From: Sphingosinicellaceae bacterium
GTDB lineage: Bacteria; Pseudomonadota; Alphaproteobacteria; Sphingomonadales; Sphingomonadaceae
NCBI GenBank assembly: GCA_019285715.1
Contig: CP079108.1
Coordinates: 1,379,001 to 1,443,000 of the forward strand
Reading direction: 5' to 3'
DNA: 64,000 nt
A program made the translations under genes and the position numbers. Shown one piece after another: positions 9,069 through 18,081 of the stretch. Below the pieces are notes generated by a model. It did no database searches. It was not told the origin of the DNA and saw only the letters and a program-made list of their open reading frames with translations. How positions within the stretch are numbered: the first letter of the stretch is position 1; every line of letters starts with the position of its first letter.

Positions 9069-10285
9069 CTGGCCTCGTGGGTTGGCGCTCTGGGCGAATG
9101 GATATGCTCTCGGCGGACGCCCATGCCGATGACATAGGCGGGAAGACGCTGGAGTAGTGGAACGCGGTCGAGGACGCGGATCGCCAGCGGTGGGTTCGCC
9201 GTGGAGGCTTGGCTGAGCAATGCGGCCTCGAGGACGCGGGTGTGGACGATGCGCTGGAGCCCCTGGATCACTTTGACCGGGAACAGGCGCCGCGCTTCGA
9301 CGTGGGCGAGTAGCCCGTCCACGGGTTCGCCGCGCGCCATCTCAGCGGCAAGGATGTTTGCCGTGGCGACGGCGTCCTGCATCGCGAGGTTGATGCCGAC
9401 CCCGCCGACCGGTGACATTGCGTGCGCGGCATCGCCGATCGCCAGCAGTCCCGGGCGGTGCCAGCGGGTCAGGCGGTCGAGGCTGACCGCGAGCAGCTTG
9501 ACGTCGTCCCAGCTAGTGAGCGCGCCGATCGCATCGGCGACGGTTGGTGCGAGGCCGGCGATCTTGTCCCGGAATGCCGGCAACCCGCGCTCGCGCACCG
9601 CGTCGGCACTGCCCTTGGCGATAACATAAGCGCATTGCCAATAGTCGCCGCGGTCAATGAGCACGACCATCTGCCCGGGCTGGAAGACTCCGGTGGTGCC
9701 GTTCTCCCGCGTCCGCAACTTCGGCACCCGGAACCAGAACACGTCGATCGGCGCACCGAGGTCGAGCAGCGGCAGACCGGCCGCCTTGCGGAGGACCGAT
9801 CCTCGTCCGTCGCACGCCAGCACCAGCCGCGCGCTCAACGTCTGCCCGTCTGCGGTCGTGACACCGGTGACCTGTTGGTCGGCTGTTGCAAGTCCGGTGA
9901 CTTCGCAGTTCTGGCGCAATTCGAACGACGGGTATTTGCGCGCCTCGGCGGCAACGAAGTCGAGGAACTCCCACTGCGGCATCATCGCGATGAAACCGCG
10001 CACCGCCTTGAGGTGTCGAAAGTCAGCCACGTTGTAACTACGGCCGCCGATCAGGACGGAGACGCGCGGTGCCTCGTCGTGCGGGCGCTGCAGGAACGCC
10101 TCGAGCAGTCCAAGCTCGTCCAGCAGGTCAAGGGTCGAGGGGTGAACGGTGTCGCCGCGGAAATCGCGAAGGAAGTCGCCGTGCTTCTCCAGCACCAGGG
10201 TGCGAACGCCGGCGCGCGCGAACAACAGACCGGCCATCATTCCCGCCGGGCCGCCCCCGACGATCAGAAGATCGGCATCATTCAT
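9065..10285 (-). CDS. FAD-dependent aromatic-type monooxygenase/oxidoreductase
   Basis: This 406-residue flavoprotein of the PHBH/UbiH fold has a dinucleotide-binding motif LLIVGGGPAGMMAGLLFARAG, a DG motif (LVLACDGRGSVLRKAAGLP) and a second FAD motif (LLAIGDAAHAMSPVGGVGIN). It probably hydroxylates or oxidises an organic substrate with NAD(P)H. It lies 32 bp after the acyl-CoA dehydrogenase and overlaps the thiolase-like gene by 4 bp, which points to a small catabolic operon. The substrate cannot be told from sequence. Confidence 0.85.
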   Translation of the reverse strand: MNDADLLIVGGGPAGMMAGLLFARAGVRTLVLEKHGDFLRDFRGDTVHPSTLDLLDELGLLEAFLQRPHDEAPRVSVLIGGRSYNVADFRHLKAVRGFIAMMPQWEFLDFVAAEARKYPSFELRQNCEVTGLATADQQVTGVTTADGQTLSARLVLACDGRGSVLRKAAGLPLLDLGAPIDVFWFRVPKLRTRENGTTGVFQPGQMVVLIDRGDYWQCAYVIAKGSADAVRERGLPAFRDKIAGLAPTVADAIGALTSWDDVKLLAVSLDRLTRWHRPGLLAIGDAAHAMSPVGGVGINLAMQDAVATANILAAEMARGEPVDGLLAHVEARRLFPVKVIQGLQRIVHTRVLEAALLSQASTANPPLAIRVLDRVPLLQRLPAYVIGMGVRREHIHSPRAPTHEAR

Positions 10286-10317
10286 CGCGCGCCTGTTCTA
10301 GCGCCCCGGCGGGGACG

Positions 10318-11538
10318 CTAGTTATACCGCCGCAGCTCGTCCTTCGCGATCGCTGCCCGGTGGACCTCGTCCGGGCCGTCCGCCAGCCGCAGCGTGCGCT
10401 GGCCCGCATAGCCCGAGGCCAGCCCATAGTCCTGGCAGACGCCGCCGCCGCCGTGCGCCTGGATCGCCATGTCGTGGATCATGCACGACATGTTCGGGGC
10501 GATGACCTTGATCATCGCGATCTCGCGCTTGGCCGCCTTGTTGCCGACGGTGTCCATCAGGTACGCGGTCTTGAGCGTCAGCAGGCGGGCCTGCTCGATG
10601 GCGATACGGGCGTCGGCAATGCGCTCGTGCCAGACGCCCTGCTCGCTGATCGGCTTGCCGAACGCGGTGCGTGACTTCAGGCGCTTGCACATCTTCTCGA
10701 GCGCGCGCTCCGCCGCCCCGATCGAGCGCATGCAGTGGTGGATGCGGCCTGGCCCGAGGCGCCCCTGCGCGATCTCGAAACCCGCGCCCTCGCGCAGGAC
10801 GACGTTCGACGCCGGCACCCGGACGTTGTCGAGGATAACTTCGAAGTGCCCATGCGGCGCGTCGTCATAGCCGAACACGTGAAGGGCGCGGACCTTGGTA
10901 ATGCCGGGCGAGTCGAGCGGCACCAGCACCTGGCTCTGCTGCTCGTGGCGAGCCAGCGAGGTGTCGGTCTTACCCATCACGATGGCGATCTTGCAGCGCG
11001 GGTCGCCGACGCCCGACGACCACCACTTGCGCCCGTTGATGATGTAGTCCGAGCCGTCCTTGCGGATGCTGGTCTCGATGTTGGTCGCGTCCGACGAGGC
11101 AACCGCAGGCTCCGTCATCAGAAACGCCGAGCGGATCTCGCCCGCCATCAGCGGCCGCAGCCACTGCGCCTTCTGCTCCTGGGTGCCGTAGGTGCGCAGC
11201 ACCTCCATGTTGCCGGTGTCGGGCGCGGAGCAGTTGAAGACTTCGCTCGACCACATCGCTCGGCCCATTTCCTCGGCCAGCGGCGCGTACTCGAGGTTGG
11301 TCAGGCCGGGGCCCTTCCACTCGTCGGTGTCGTGCTCGGACAGGTTGAGGAACAGGTTCCACAGGCCGGCTTCGCGGGCGACGGGCTTCAGTTCCTCGAT
11401 CAGCGGCAGGACTTTCCAGCGCTCGCCCTCGGCGACTTCCTGCTCGTAGCGAGCCTCGTTCGGGTAAATATGCTGCCCCATGAAGGCGCGCAGGCGCTCG
11501 ATGAGGTCTTTGCCCTTGTCGGAATAGTCGAAGTTCAC
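10318..11538 (-). CDS. Acyl-CoA dehydrogenase family protein
   Basis: This 406-residue enzyme has the three-domain acyl-CoA dehydrogenase build. It shows FAD/substrate motifs [17 protein letters not shown] and [11 protein letters not shown] in the middle and a C-terminal helical domain with [15 protein letters not shown]. It resembles the ACAD10/11-like branch. It oxidises an acyl-CoA and passes electrons to ETF. I chose the GTG at 11538 because AGGAGAG lies just before it and the protein then starts (M)[11 protein letters not shown]; the open frame extends further upstream without support. It is the first gene of an operon with the monooxygenase and thiolase-like genes. Confidence 0.85.
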   Translation of the reverse strand: MNFDYSDKGKDLIERLRAFMGQHIYPNEARYEQEVAEGERWKVLPLIEELKPVAREAGLWNLFLNLSEHDTDEWKGPGLTNLEYAPLAEEMGRAMWSSEVFNCSAPDTGNMEVLRTYGTQEQKAQWLRPLMAGEIRSAFLMTEPAVASSDATNIETSIRKDGSDYIINGRKWWSSGVGDPRCKIAIVMGKTDTSLARHEQQSQVLVPLDSPGITKVRALHVFGYDDAPHGHFEVILDNVRVPASNVVLREGAGFEIAQGRLGPGRIHHCMRSIGAAERALEKMCKRLKSRTAFGKPISEQGVWHERIADARIAIEQARLLTLKTAYLMDTVGNKAAKREIAMIKVIAPNMSCMIHDMAIQAHGGGGVCQDYGLASGYAGQRTLRLADGPDEVHRAAIAKDELRRYN

Positions 11539-11626
11539 GGCGCTCTCCTGATAACGGGTGTGTCCGGGATGGCGACGTATAGAGGTTTGGTCAGCCCCGG
11601 CTAGGGGGCGGCCGCTAGCCGATCTG

Positions 11627-12367
11627 CTAGTGGCCGACGACGACGCGTTCGCCGGTGGTGCCGAGCGCACTGGCGTCGAAGGCGACCTCCTGGCCCGGCA
11701 ACATCACCGCCGCGGGGAGATTTATCCGCCAACGGTACGAGACTGCACCGTCGGGATCGACGAGTCGCCCTTCGAGCTTCGGCACGGGCTGCGGCTCGTC
11801 GGTCGGGTTGGCGACGGTCCCGGTCACCACGAACACGATGCGTCCGCCCACGACCGGCTGGGGGTCGACGGCAAAGCGCACCGTCACCGGGTTGCGCGGC
11901 GTGACCGGCGGCGCGACGATCCGCTCGAGCCACGGCACTTGGCTGAAGTCGAGGTCGACCGTCGGCAGGTTGGGCACCCACATTGCCGCTGCTGCAGCCG
12001 AGAAGCCGAGGCCGAGGACCAGCGCGAGTACCGTCTTCAGCGCAGGATGGCTGCGGGGGCGCTCGTCGTCGTCGTCCTCTTTGTCGATCAGATAATCGAT
12101 GTGAGGACGATCGGCGCGGGTTTCGCTGGCCGTAGCTTCAAGGTCTGCGGCAGGGGCCACCGGAGACGGATCGGCTGGGAAGATCGGCATCTCCGGCTGC
12201 AGCGGCCGGTCGGCAAGGTCGCGCAGCTTGATGATCTCGACCGGCTCGGGGCCGAGTTCGAACCACCGATGCTTGCACGAGGCGCAGCGCATAGCGCGCC
12301 CGTCGGCGGGGATCGCATTGTCGGCGAGGCGGTAACGCGCGCCGCATTCGGGACAGGAGACGATCAT
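11627..12367 (-). CDS. MJ0042-type zinc-ribbon membrane protein
   Basis: The 246-residue protein begins with an MJ0042/zinc_ribbon finger ([12 protein letters not shown] ... [12 protein letters not shown], two CxxC pairs). An acidic, proline-rich linker, one transmembrane segment at roughly residues 108-130 ([20 protein letters not shown]) and a DUF3426-like extracytoplasmic domain ([16 protein letters not shown]) follow. This layout is common in alphaproteobacteria and of unknown function. The gene stands alone between the acyl-CoA dehydrogenase operon and serS. Confidence 0.8.
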   Translation of the reverse strand: MIVSCPECGARYRLADNAIPADGRAMRCASCKHRWFELGPEPVEIIKLRDLADRPLQPEMPIFPADPSPVAPAADLEATASETRADRPHIDYLIDKEDDDDERPRSHPALKTVLALVLGLGFSAAAAAMWVPNLPTVDLDFSQVPWLERIVAPPVTPRNPVTVRFAVDPQPVVGGRIVFVVTGTVANPTDEPQPVPKLEGRLVDPDGAVSYRWRINLPAAVMLPGQEVAFDASALGTTGERVVVGH

Positions 12368-12425
12368 TGGTCAGGATACTGTAGAACGCGCTGAAACCCT
12401 CGTCATCCCCGCGCTTCACGACCTT

Positions 12426-12517
12426 GTCATTCCGGCGAAGGCCTGAACCTAGCTATCCCACATACTCCGAACTTCGAGCTTCTGATGCAACGGGGTTCCG
12501 GCCTTCGCCGGAATGAC
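12426..12517. repeat. REP-type inverted repeat
   Basis: The 18-mer gtcattccggcgaaggcc at 12426-12443 recurs as its exact reverse complement at 12500-12517, separated by 56 bp. It lies between two divergently oriented genes. This is the sort of short extragenic palindrome scattered in sphingomonad genomes; it could fold in RNA from either strand. Confidence 0.8.
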
Positions 12518-12565
12518 AACGGTATATTGCGTCCCCGAGGTGCGGGCGGCATAGCCACGCGCATC

Positions 12566-13831
12566 ATGCACGACATCAAGACCATCCGCGCCGACGGCCC
12601 CGCCTTCGACGCCGCGCTCGCGCGGCGGGGGGTGGCGGGTGCCGCCGCCGCCATCCTCGAACTCGATGCGACCCATCGCACCGAACAGACCGCGCTCCAG
12701 GAGAACATCGCCGCGCGCAACGCGCTCTCGAAGAAGATCGGGCAGGCGATGGGCCAGAGGAATACCGGGCTTGTCGAGCAGCTCAAGGCGGAAGTGCAAG
12801 CGCTCGCCGAGCAGGCCGGTGGCGACCGCGAGCCGGTCGAGCTGAACGACAGGCTCGCAGCGCTCCCGAACCTCCCCGCTGACGAAGTCCCTGATGGCGT
12901 AGACGAGCACTCTAACACCCTTGTCCACGAACGCGGCACCAAACCCACGTTCGACTTCCCCCCCGCCGAACATGATGCCCTCGCGCTCCGCCTTGGCTAC
13001 GACCCGGATGCTGCGGCGGCCATCGCCGGCGCGCGCTTCGCCGTGCTCAAGGGGCCGATCGCCCGACTGCACCGCGCCCTCGGCCAGTGGATGCTCGACG
13101 AGCAGGTCGCGAACGGGTTCACCGAGGTCAATCCGCCGCTCCTCGTCCTCGAGAAGGCGGTGTTCGGCGTCGGCCAGTTACCGAAGTTTGAGGAGGATTT
13201 GTTCAAGACCACCGATGGTCGCTACCTGATCTCGACTTCGGAAGTGTCGCTGACCAACCTGGTGCGCGAGCGCATCCTCGACGGCGATGAACTGCCGCTG
13301 CGCTTTACCGCGTTGACCCCGTGCTTCCGGTCCGAAGCCGGGTCGGCGGGGCGCGACACGCGCGGGCTGATCCGCCAGCACCAGTTCGAGAAGGTCGAGA
13401 TGGTCTGCATAGTTGCCGACCAGGACGCCGCGACCGCCGAACACGAGCGCATGGTCACGTGCGCCGAGGGCATCCTCGACAAGCTCGGGCTCGCCTATCG
13501 CCGGATGCTGCTGTGTGCGGGCGACATGGGGTTCGCGTCGCGCAAGACCTACGACCTCGAGGTCTGGCTGCCGGGGCAGGGCCAGTACCGCGAGATCTCG
13601 AGCGTGTCCGACTGCGGCGACTTCCAGGCGCGGCGCATGGACGCCCGCTGGAAGATGCGCGGCGAGAAGGGCACGAAGTTTGTCCACACCCTCAACGGCT
13701 CGGCGTTGGCGGTCGGGCGCACGCTGGTCGCGGTGCTGGAGAACTACCAGCAAGCCGATGGCAGCGTGCGCGTGCCGCCGGTCCTGCACCCCTACATGTC
13801 CGGCATCACGACCTTGTCCGCGACCGCCTGA
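12566..13831 (+). CDS. serS: Seryl-tRNA synthetase
   Basis: This 421-residue class II synthetase has an N-terminal coiled-coil arm that grips tRNA-Ser (residues about 30-100). The catalytic core shows TSEVSLTNL, motif 2 FRSEAGSAGRDTRG with IRQHQFEKVE, and motif 3 GSALAVGRTLVAVLEN. It charges serine and selenocysteine tRNAs. I chose the ATG at 12566 (MHDIKTIRADG), which matches the family start; the upstream open frame lies in the REP palindrome. It converges with the next gene with a 5-bp gap. Confidence 0.97.
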   Translation: MHDIKTIRADGPAFDAALARRGVAGAAAAILELDATHRTEQTALQENIAARNALSKKIGQAMGQRNTGLVEQLKAEVQALAEQAGGDREPVELNDRLAALPNLPADEVPDGVDEHSNTLVHERGTKPTFDFPPAEHDALALRLGYDPDAAAAIAGARFAVLKGPIARLHRALGQWMLDEQVANGFTEVNPPLLVLEKAVFGVGQLPKFEEDLFKTTDGRYLISTSEVSLTNLVRERILDGDELPLRFTALTPCFRSEAGSAGRDTRGLIRQHQFEKVEMVCIVADQDAATAEHERMVTCAEGILDKLGLAYRRMLLCAGDMGFASRKTYDLEVWLPGQGQYREISSVSDCGDFQARRMDARWKMRGEKGTKFVHTLNGSALAVGRTLVAVLENYQQADGSVRVPPVLHPYMSGITTLSATA

Positions 13832-13836
13832 CGAAC

Positions 13837-14118
13837 TCAGGCAGGGGTTGGCCCGGCAGGCAACTGCTTGACCGCCGGATCGGCGATCGTCGTCTCGTCG
13901 TCGCTCGGCGGCATGAACCACGACACGGCGAACGAGATCGCCAAAGTGATCGCTGCGCCGACGTCGCCGGGCAGGGCTTCGCTTGGAGCGTTCAGGAAAT
14001 AGTGGTTCACGACGTAAATCAGGATTACGCTGACGGCACCTGCGAGACCGCCGACGGCGACCTTGCGGCGCGGCAGGTCGGTCGCTGCCCCGGTTGATTT
14101 CAATGCTGCGTTCGACAT
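13837..14118 (-). CDS. Small two-span membrane protein, unknown
   Basis: The 93-residue protein has two hydrophobic segments (VAVGGLAGAVSVILIYVVNH and VGAAITLAISFAVSWFM) joined by a short loop, a basic N-terminus and an acidic, proline-containing tail. A GGGAG ribosome site precedes the ATG at 14118. I do not recognise a family; its shape resembles holin-like or phage-accessory membrane proteins, but nothing nearby supports that. It is the last host gene before the tRNA-Ser element. Confidence 0.6.
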   Translation of the reverse strand: MSNAALKSTGAATDLPRRKVAVGGLAGAVSVILIYVVNHYFLNAPSEALPGDVGAAITLAISFAVSWFMPPSDDETTIADPAVKQLPAGPTPA

Positions 14119-14591
14119 GATGCGGCTCCCTCGAAAAAGGTGACGGAGCAGCTTCTACCGCACCTGACCGACACGCGCGGTGACCGCCGTCACACCAGGC
14201 TGGTGAGATTTCTCGCAAACGAGACGTCCTGCTGGAGTCACGAACAGAGAAAGACCGTTCGAATCGGCCAACTTATGAGCTTCTCTCGTTGGGTCGCCTT
14301 GCGGACGGCTGGATTAGCCAGCATCCGGGTTGCGCTTTTTTCGCTAGCCTAAAATGCCCCTGAGCAGGGTGCGCTCGGATGAGACACCGACATTGCAACT
14401 GAGAGCCAACCTGAGCCCAAAACCTAAACTACAGGGTGTTAGAGACAGCAGAAGCACCCTGAAGCAGGGCGCTTGGCGGAGTCGGAGGGAAAGTCGTCTA
14501 TCCCAACGAAACCAATGGCTTAGCTGTTATCCAGCGCTACAGTTTCGAGTGAAAAGTGTAGCAGTTTTCATCGGTGGCACAAGCGCTATGC
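14119..14591. other. Non-coding stretch holding the left junction of the tRNA-Ser element
   Basis: No convincing gene is seen. Up to 14476 it is old chromosome. The minus strand there contains GCGCCCTG-CTT-CAGGGTGC, which looks like the original downstream hairpin of the tRNA-Ser gene. The 14-bp att repeat is at 14477-14490 and element DNA follows. A weak hairpin (gctaca...tgtagc, about 14535-14560) lies after the stop of the minus-strand gene. Confidence 0.6.
14477..14490. repeat. Left attachment repeat of the integrated element
   Basis: The 14-mer cggagtcggaggga is identical to 22085-22098 inside the 3' end of tRNA-Ser. The bases to its left (ttgg) read CCAA on the tRNA strand, directly after CGACTCCG. 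The displaced tRNA end, with an encoded GCCA, is therefore still visible here. Confidence 0.85.
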
Positions 14592-15593
14592 TCAGGCGCT
14601 AAGCGGATACTGGGCTTCATAACCAATCTGTACGCTGGGATGCTTAGCTTGAAGGGCTGCAAGTACAATCCTACCGCATATGCTCAGAACATCGTCTGCA
14701 CCCACGGTACGCTGAGACGCTGACATGTACTTGTTAGCATGGAACACAGCACTTCTCTGGCCATACAGTTTATCCCAACGCGGCTTAAGACTTTCGAGTC
14801 CCAACGTCGTTAGAAGCAGCTTAATGCCCGTTGTTATAGACTTCTGTTTTTGAAGCCTGCTTAGAACTTTTATCAGATCGGTCAACTCGCTAGGCGGGAC
14901 TTCGCAATCTTGCTCGGCTACGTCAATAAGGCGGCCAATCGATAAGGTCTGCGCCTCTGTCCAGCCGCTACCAGTAGCAAGTAGCTCAACTGCGGATATA
15001 GCCAGCACCATTCTAGCCAATGCGTCAATGTTCATCATCGCTGCATTCATCAGTAACACCGCCTGATACTCAGGAGCGTCTGCTATCTCGACTTGACTGA
15101 GCAAGGCCTCGATATGGGTAAGCGTGCCACTGGCTTTCGTGAATGCTGTGACGATGCCCCCTGAAGCCGTGATAACAGTATGCGGCGTATTTGGATAGAC
15201 TGTAACACCATGAACATCATCGAGCATCTTAAGCCCAAAATCTTTGAATATAGTATCCTTGATAGAGTCGGCAAAATTACTCGTTGCGACGTTCTCCCCA
15301 ACATCGATACCTATGCGCTGAAATGATGCGGCGATCGATGATGACCGTTGAAGTCTTATGCCAAGCTGCCTCGCATCCTCCTCGCTTCTTAGGCCCCTTA
15401 TAGTTACCACTAGCCAATCAGTATCACGGATCAGCATATCGCCAGTGCGAGGAACTAACTTGGCTCGGTAGCCTGCTATCCGAAATGGGAATGATTTGCG
15501 CTCAATGTCTAGGCGTATTCCAACACGAAAGCGGAACCTTATCTTGAAAGTCTGGGAGGCGTTTGCGGCAGGGGGAATAATTTGCTGATCCAT
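14592..15593 (-). CDS. Unknown protein with a C-terminal HEPN-type RX4H motif
   Basis: This is a 333-residue soluble protein. The C-terminal third (about residues 195-320) is helical and contains DKLYGQRSAVFHANKY, an Arg280-x4-His285 motif in an LY-x-x-RS-x-x-x-H context like that of Apea/abortive-infection HEPN domains, which are commonly RNases. The first two-thirds match nothing I know. It has lower GC than the chromosome and is the only larger cargo gene of the element, at the end far from the integrase, where defence genes often sit. A defence role is inference. No clear ribosome site precedes the ATG at 15593. Confidence 0.65.
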   Translation of the reverse strand: MDQQIIPPAANASQTFKIRFRFRVGIRLDIERKSFPFRIAGYRAKLVPRTGDMLIRDTDWLVVTIRGLRSEEDARQLGIRLQRSSSIAASFQRIGIDVGENVATSNFADSIKDTIFKDFGLKMLDDVHGVTVYPNTPHTVITASGGIVTAFTKASGTLTHIEALLSQVEIADAPEYQAVLLMNAAMMNIDALARMVLAISAVELLATGSGWTEAQTLSIGRLIDVAEQDCEVPPSELTDLIKVLSRLQKQKSITTGIKLLLTTLGLESLKPRWDKLYGQRSAVFHANKYMSASQRTVGADDVLSICGRIVLAALQAKHPSVQIGYEAQYPLSA

Positions 15594-16099
15594 AGGATTA
15601 GCCTAGCGGCTCGCTAACGACCTGAAAATGGCGAGCTTCCGATAGTGTGCTTTCTCTGCCGCACTAAGCTTAGGTGCGACGAACGGAGTGCATAAGCCGT
15701 TGAAGCGTTCCGAACCCCCGCCTATCACAAGTTTGCCGGGGAGTTAGCCGGTGCTTTGTAGCGTTGCGTAGAGCGGGGCGAACCTCGCGTAATCACAGGG
15801 TTATCCCGCGCTTCCTCAGGGGGCAAGCGACCTGAAAATGGTGTGGTTACGCGAGGGGGCAACTGCAAGTCCGAGCGCGCGTGTGGCCCCCGTGCCCCCC
15901 CTCTGTCAGCCCAGCCAGCCACGGTGCCACTCAGCCGGGTAGGGAAGGCCACGGGCAGGGCTGGCGCTCAGTCTTGGCGGATCATGGCGGGTCCAGCCGG
16001 GGACGCTGAGCGGGCTTGCAAGCCAGTCATTTCGGGACTTGCTTTACATAGTTGTTCATGGGTATACGACGGTAGACATGTGAACAGGGCAGGGCTGAT
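15594..16099. other. Non-coding region upstream of the serine recombinase, with repeats
   Basis: No gene is seen. The 14-mer cgacctgaaaatgg occurs at 15618-15631 and again at 15828-15841. A 10-bp inverted pair, cctcgcgtaa near 15783 and ttacgcgagg near 15847, brackets the second copy. The arrangement lies 260-480 bp before a small serine recombinase gene, so a recombination (res-like) or operator site is possible. Confidence 0.5.
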
Positions 16100-16774
16100 A
16101 TGGCTTCGATCTACAAGGCTACCACGGCAATCGCATACCTACGGGTATCCACGGATAGGCAGGGCCGCAGCGGTCTAGGGCTAGAGGCTCAGCGGGCTGC
16201 TGTAGCTCGGTACGCTGCTGACACTGGCCTAGAGCTAGTCGGGGAATACCTAGAGGTTGAAACCGGCAAGGGGTCCAACGCGCTAGCCAAGCGCCCTCAG
16301 CTACTCGCTGCCCTCACTGAGGCTAAGCGGGGTAAGGCCAAGCTCGTATTCGCCAAGCTGGACCGGCTGGCCCGCAACGTGCATTTCATCTCAGGGCTAA
16401 TGGAAACCGGGGTGGACTTCGCTGTAGCGGATATGCCGGATGCTGACCGCTTCATGCTGCACCTGTACGCTGCCCTCGCTGAGAAGGAGGCGCTAGTCAT
16501 ATCCCAGCGGACCATTGCAGCATTGAAGGCAGCGAAGGACCGTGGCCAGATACTCGGTAAGCACGGCAAGGTATTGGCCGCTGCTAATAAGGCTGCTGCG
16601 GTAGAGCGGCTAGCGCCCTCAGTCCCTGCGATCATGGAGCTAAAGGCCAAGGGTCTAACCCTGAGGGCCATAGTGGCATCCCTGAATGAGCAGGGCGTGC
16701 CCTCGCCAGCCGGGGGCAAGTGGCACGTCTCAAACCTGCATCGCGCTATCAGTCGGATGGCTCCCACGGCATAG
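16100..16774 (+). CDS. Small serine recombinase (resolvase/invertase family)
   Basis: This 224-residue protein has a resolvase catalytic domain with nucleophile Ser17 in AYLRVSTDRQ, plus KLVFAKLDRLARN and a long E-helix (AALAEKEALVISQRTIAAL). It ends in a short HTH-like recombinase segment (LTLRAIVASLNEQGVPSP). It would cut and rejoin DNA at two crossover sites. Within the element it may resolve dimers, invert a segment or help excision. The ATG at 16100 follows an AGGGCAGGG tract. Codons are rich in CTAG-containing pairs, unlike flanking host genes. Confidence 0.88.
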   Translation: MASIYKATTAIAYLRVSTDRQGRSGLGLEAQRAAVARYAADTGLELVGEYLEVETGKGSNALAKRPQLLAALTEAKRGKAKLVFAKLDRLARNVHFISGLMETGVDFAVADMPDADRFMLHLYAALAEKEALVISQRTIAALKAAKDRGQILGKHGKVLAAANKAAAVERLAPSVPAIMELKAKGLTLRAIVASLNEQGVPSPAGGKWHVSNLHRAISRMAPTA

Positions 16775-17150
16775 CCCAGCCAGACAGGCTCAGAGGCATC
16801 CTACAGCACCGGGAGGGGTGCGGCTGGCACCAATCCCTCCCCAATCATGGGAAAGCGCTGAGCGGGCTTCTCTGTGGCTCTGAGGGCATTGGACTAGGAT
16901 AGCTGGACTACATGGCCTGAGGCTGAGCAGTTGACGCGCGCCGGATCGTTGAGGATGACCGGGGCTGTAAGCGGATAACAGGGACTGATTGGCGATTCGA
17001 TACCATACCACACAGAGACCGATTGATACCATTCTAAATAGGAGCATTACTGTTCGCAGGTATCTACCGGCTAACCGGACGGCTGCAATTACCACCATGG
17101 TAAGCTGCATCTATTGATTGGGTAGAGATAAGCGGGTTACACTAAGGTAT

Positions 17151-17315
17151 ACCCTTGGCTAGCCCTAGCCTCTCTATCTGCTGATCCTAGATCATAACAG
17201 ATCATGACATGACCGGATAGCAGCTAGGCAACTACCCTGATGAATGACTATGGTAACATCAGAACTACAATACCCGGCTAATACTAAGAACCTATCTACA
17301 GGGTTAGCCAAGGGT
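17151..17315. repeat. Spaced inverted repeat (16-bp arms)
   Basis: acccttggctagccct at 17151-17166 pairs with agggttagccaagggt at 17300-17315 with one mismatch. The arms are separated by 133 bp. Both arms sit beside ggtatac-like sequence, extending the symmetry. Confidence 0.7.
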
Positions 17316-17507
17316 AAACCCATGGTATACCAGATGTTATGATAGCGAGTATTCTACCTAGCTATCTTACTGCCTAAATCTCGGTAATATCATAGACTAT
17401 ATACGCGGGCGTCACGTACGCATACGCGGGGGTAGTTGGACATTTCTAAGCAGGGTTCAGAAGCTATTCAATTACTAAGGTTTCATACGATCTACTAGAT
17501 TACGCTA

Positions 17508-17623
17508 ATCCTGTAAGTTAGCCCCGGTTATACTAATGGATGGATCTTCCTAGGACATACCATAACGTACTCTCATTGAACGGCGCTTTGAGACTACGGT
17601 TAGCCGGGGCTTACTTACAGGAT
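17508..17623. repeat. Spaced inverted repeat (24-bp arms)
   Basis: The arm at 17508-17531 (atcctgtaagttagccccgg...) pairs with the arm at 17600-17623 with three mismatches, leaving a 68-bp spacer. It ends 138 bp before the first gene of the rightward cluster, so it may be a control site or a structured leader. Confidence 0.7.
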
Positions 17624-17760
17624 GGCAGCAGGATAATCCTACCTGCGGTTAAGCTCATACATGCGCGGGCTTGTACGCGGGCCATCTCTATATATCGCGG
17701 GACTAATACTACCCTGTATATTTCAGGACACAATCCACCTTAACAAATCGAATGGAGCTT

Positions 17761-18072
17761 ATGCATACAATCACTATCGACTACGCGGTAATCCATAGCC
17801 CTGAGGCGGAAGCCTATTTCTCACGTGCTGACCGGCGTGTAACCATTGGCCTCCGTGCTGCATTGGAACTGCTGGGTATCCCGGTGCCTGATTGGGCTAC
17901 GCGTAGGAAGCCCGGACGTACTCCCGCTAGGGACGTGCTGGCTGCTTATACCTCTGACAATCCCCAGCCCCGGCCTATGACGATGGCTCCCCGTAAGCCG
18001 AACTACGTCGCGCCTATTGCGCTTAGCCCAGAGGGCAACGGCCTTGGTCTATTCAATGAAACCTTCGGATAA
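17761..18072 (+). CDS. Hypothetical protein of the integrated element
   Basis: 103 residues starting MHTITIDYAVIHSPEAEAYF; no family is recognised. The middle reads VTIGLRAALELLGIPVPDWA, which could be a short helix pair. The tail is rich in proline and glycine. I chose the ATG at 17761 because AATGGAG precedes it at normal spacing; another ATG three codons upstream has no such site. It leads a tight rightward cluster of four genes (9-bp gap to the next). Confidence 0.65.
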   Translation: MHTITIDYAVIHSPEAEAYFSRADRRVTIGLRAALELLGIPVPDWATRRKPGRTPARDVLAAYTSDNPQPRPMTMAPRKPNYVAPIALSPEGNGLGLFNETFG

Positions 18073-18081
18073 ACAGAACCA

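Larger units (their letters stand above)
16775..17760. other. Long non-coding region of foreign composition; possible origin or control region
   Basis: About 1 kb without a credible gene, with much lower GC than the window. It contains many CTAG tetramers and several long inverted repeats (annotated separately). The short repeat CGCGGG, preceded by T/A-rich bases, occurs five times (17402, 17423, 17662, 17674, 17694). Such clustering can mark a replication origin, an operator array or a structured RNA. Which of these applies cannot be told from one sequence. Confidence 0.5.

Noticed and set aside
17540-17743. 67-codon open frame in the non-coding region of the element
   Set aside because: It crosses the 24-bp inverted repeat, has no ribosome site and its sequence does not look like protein.
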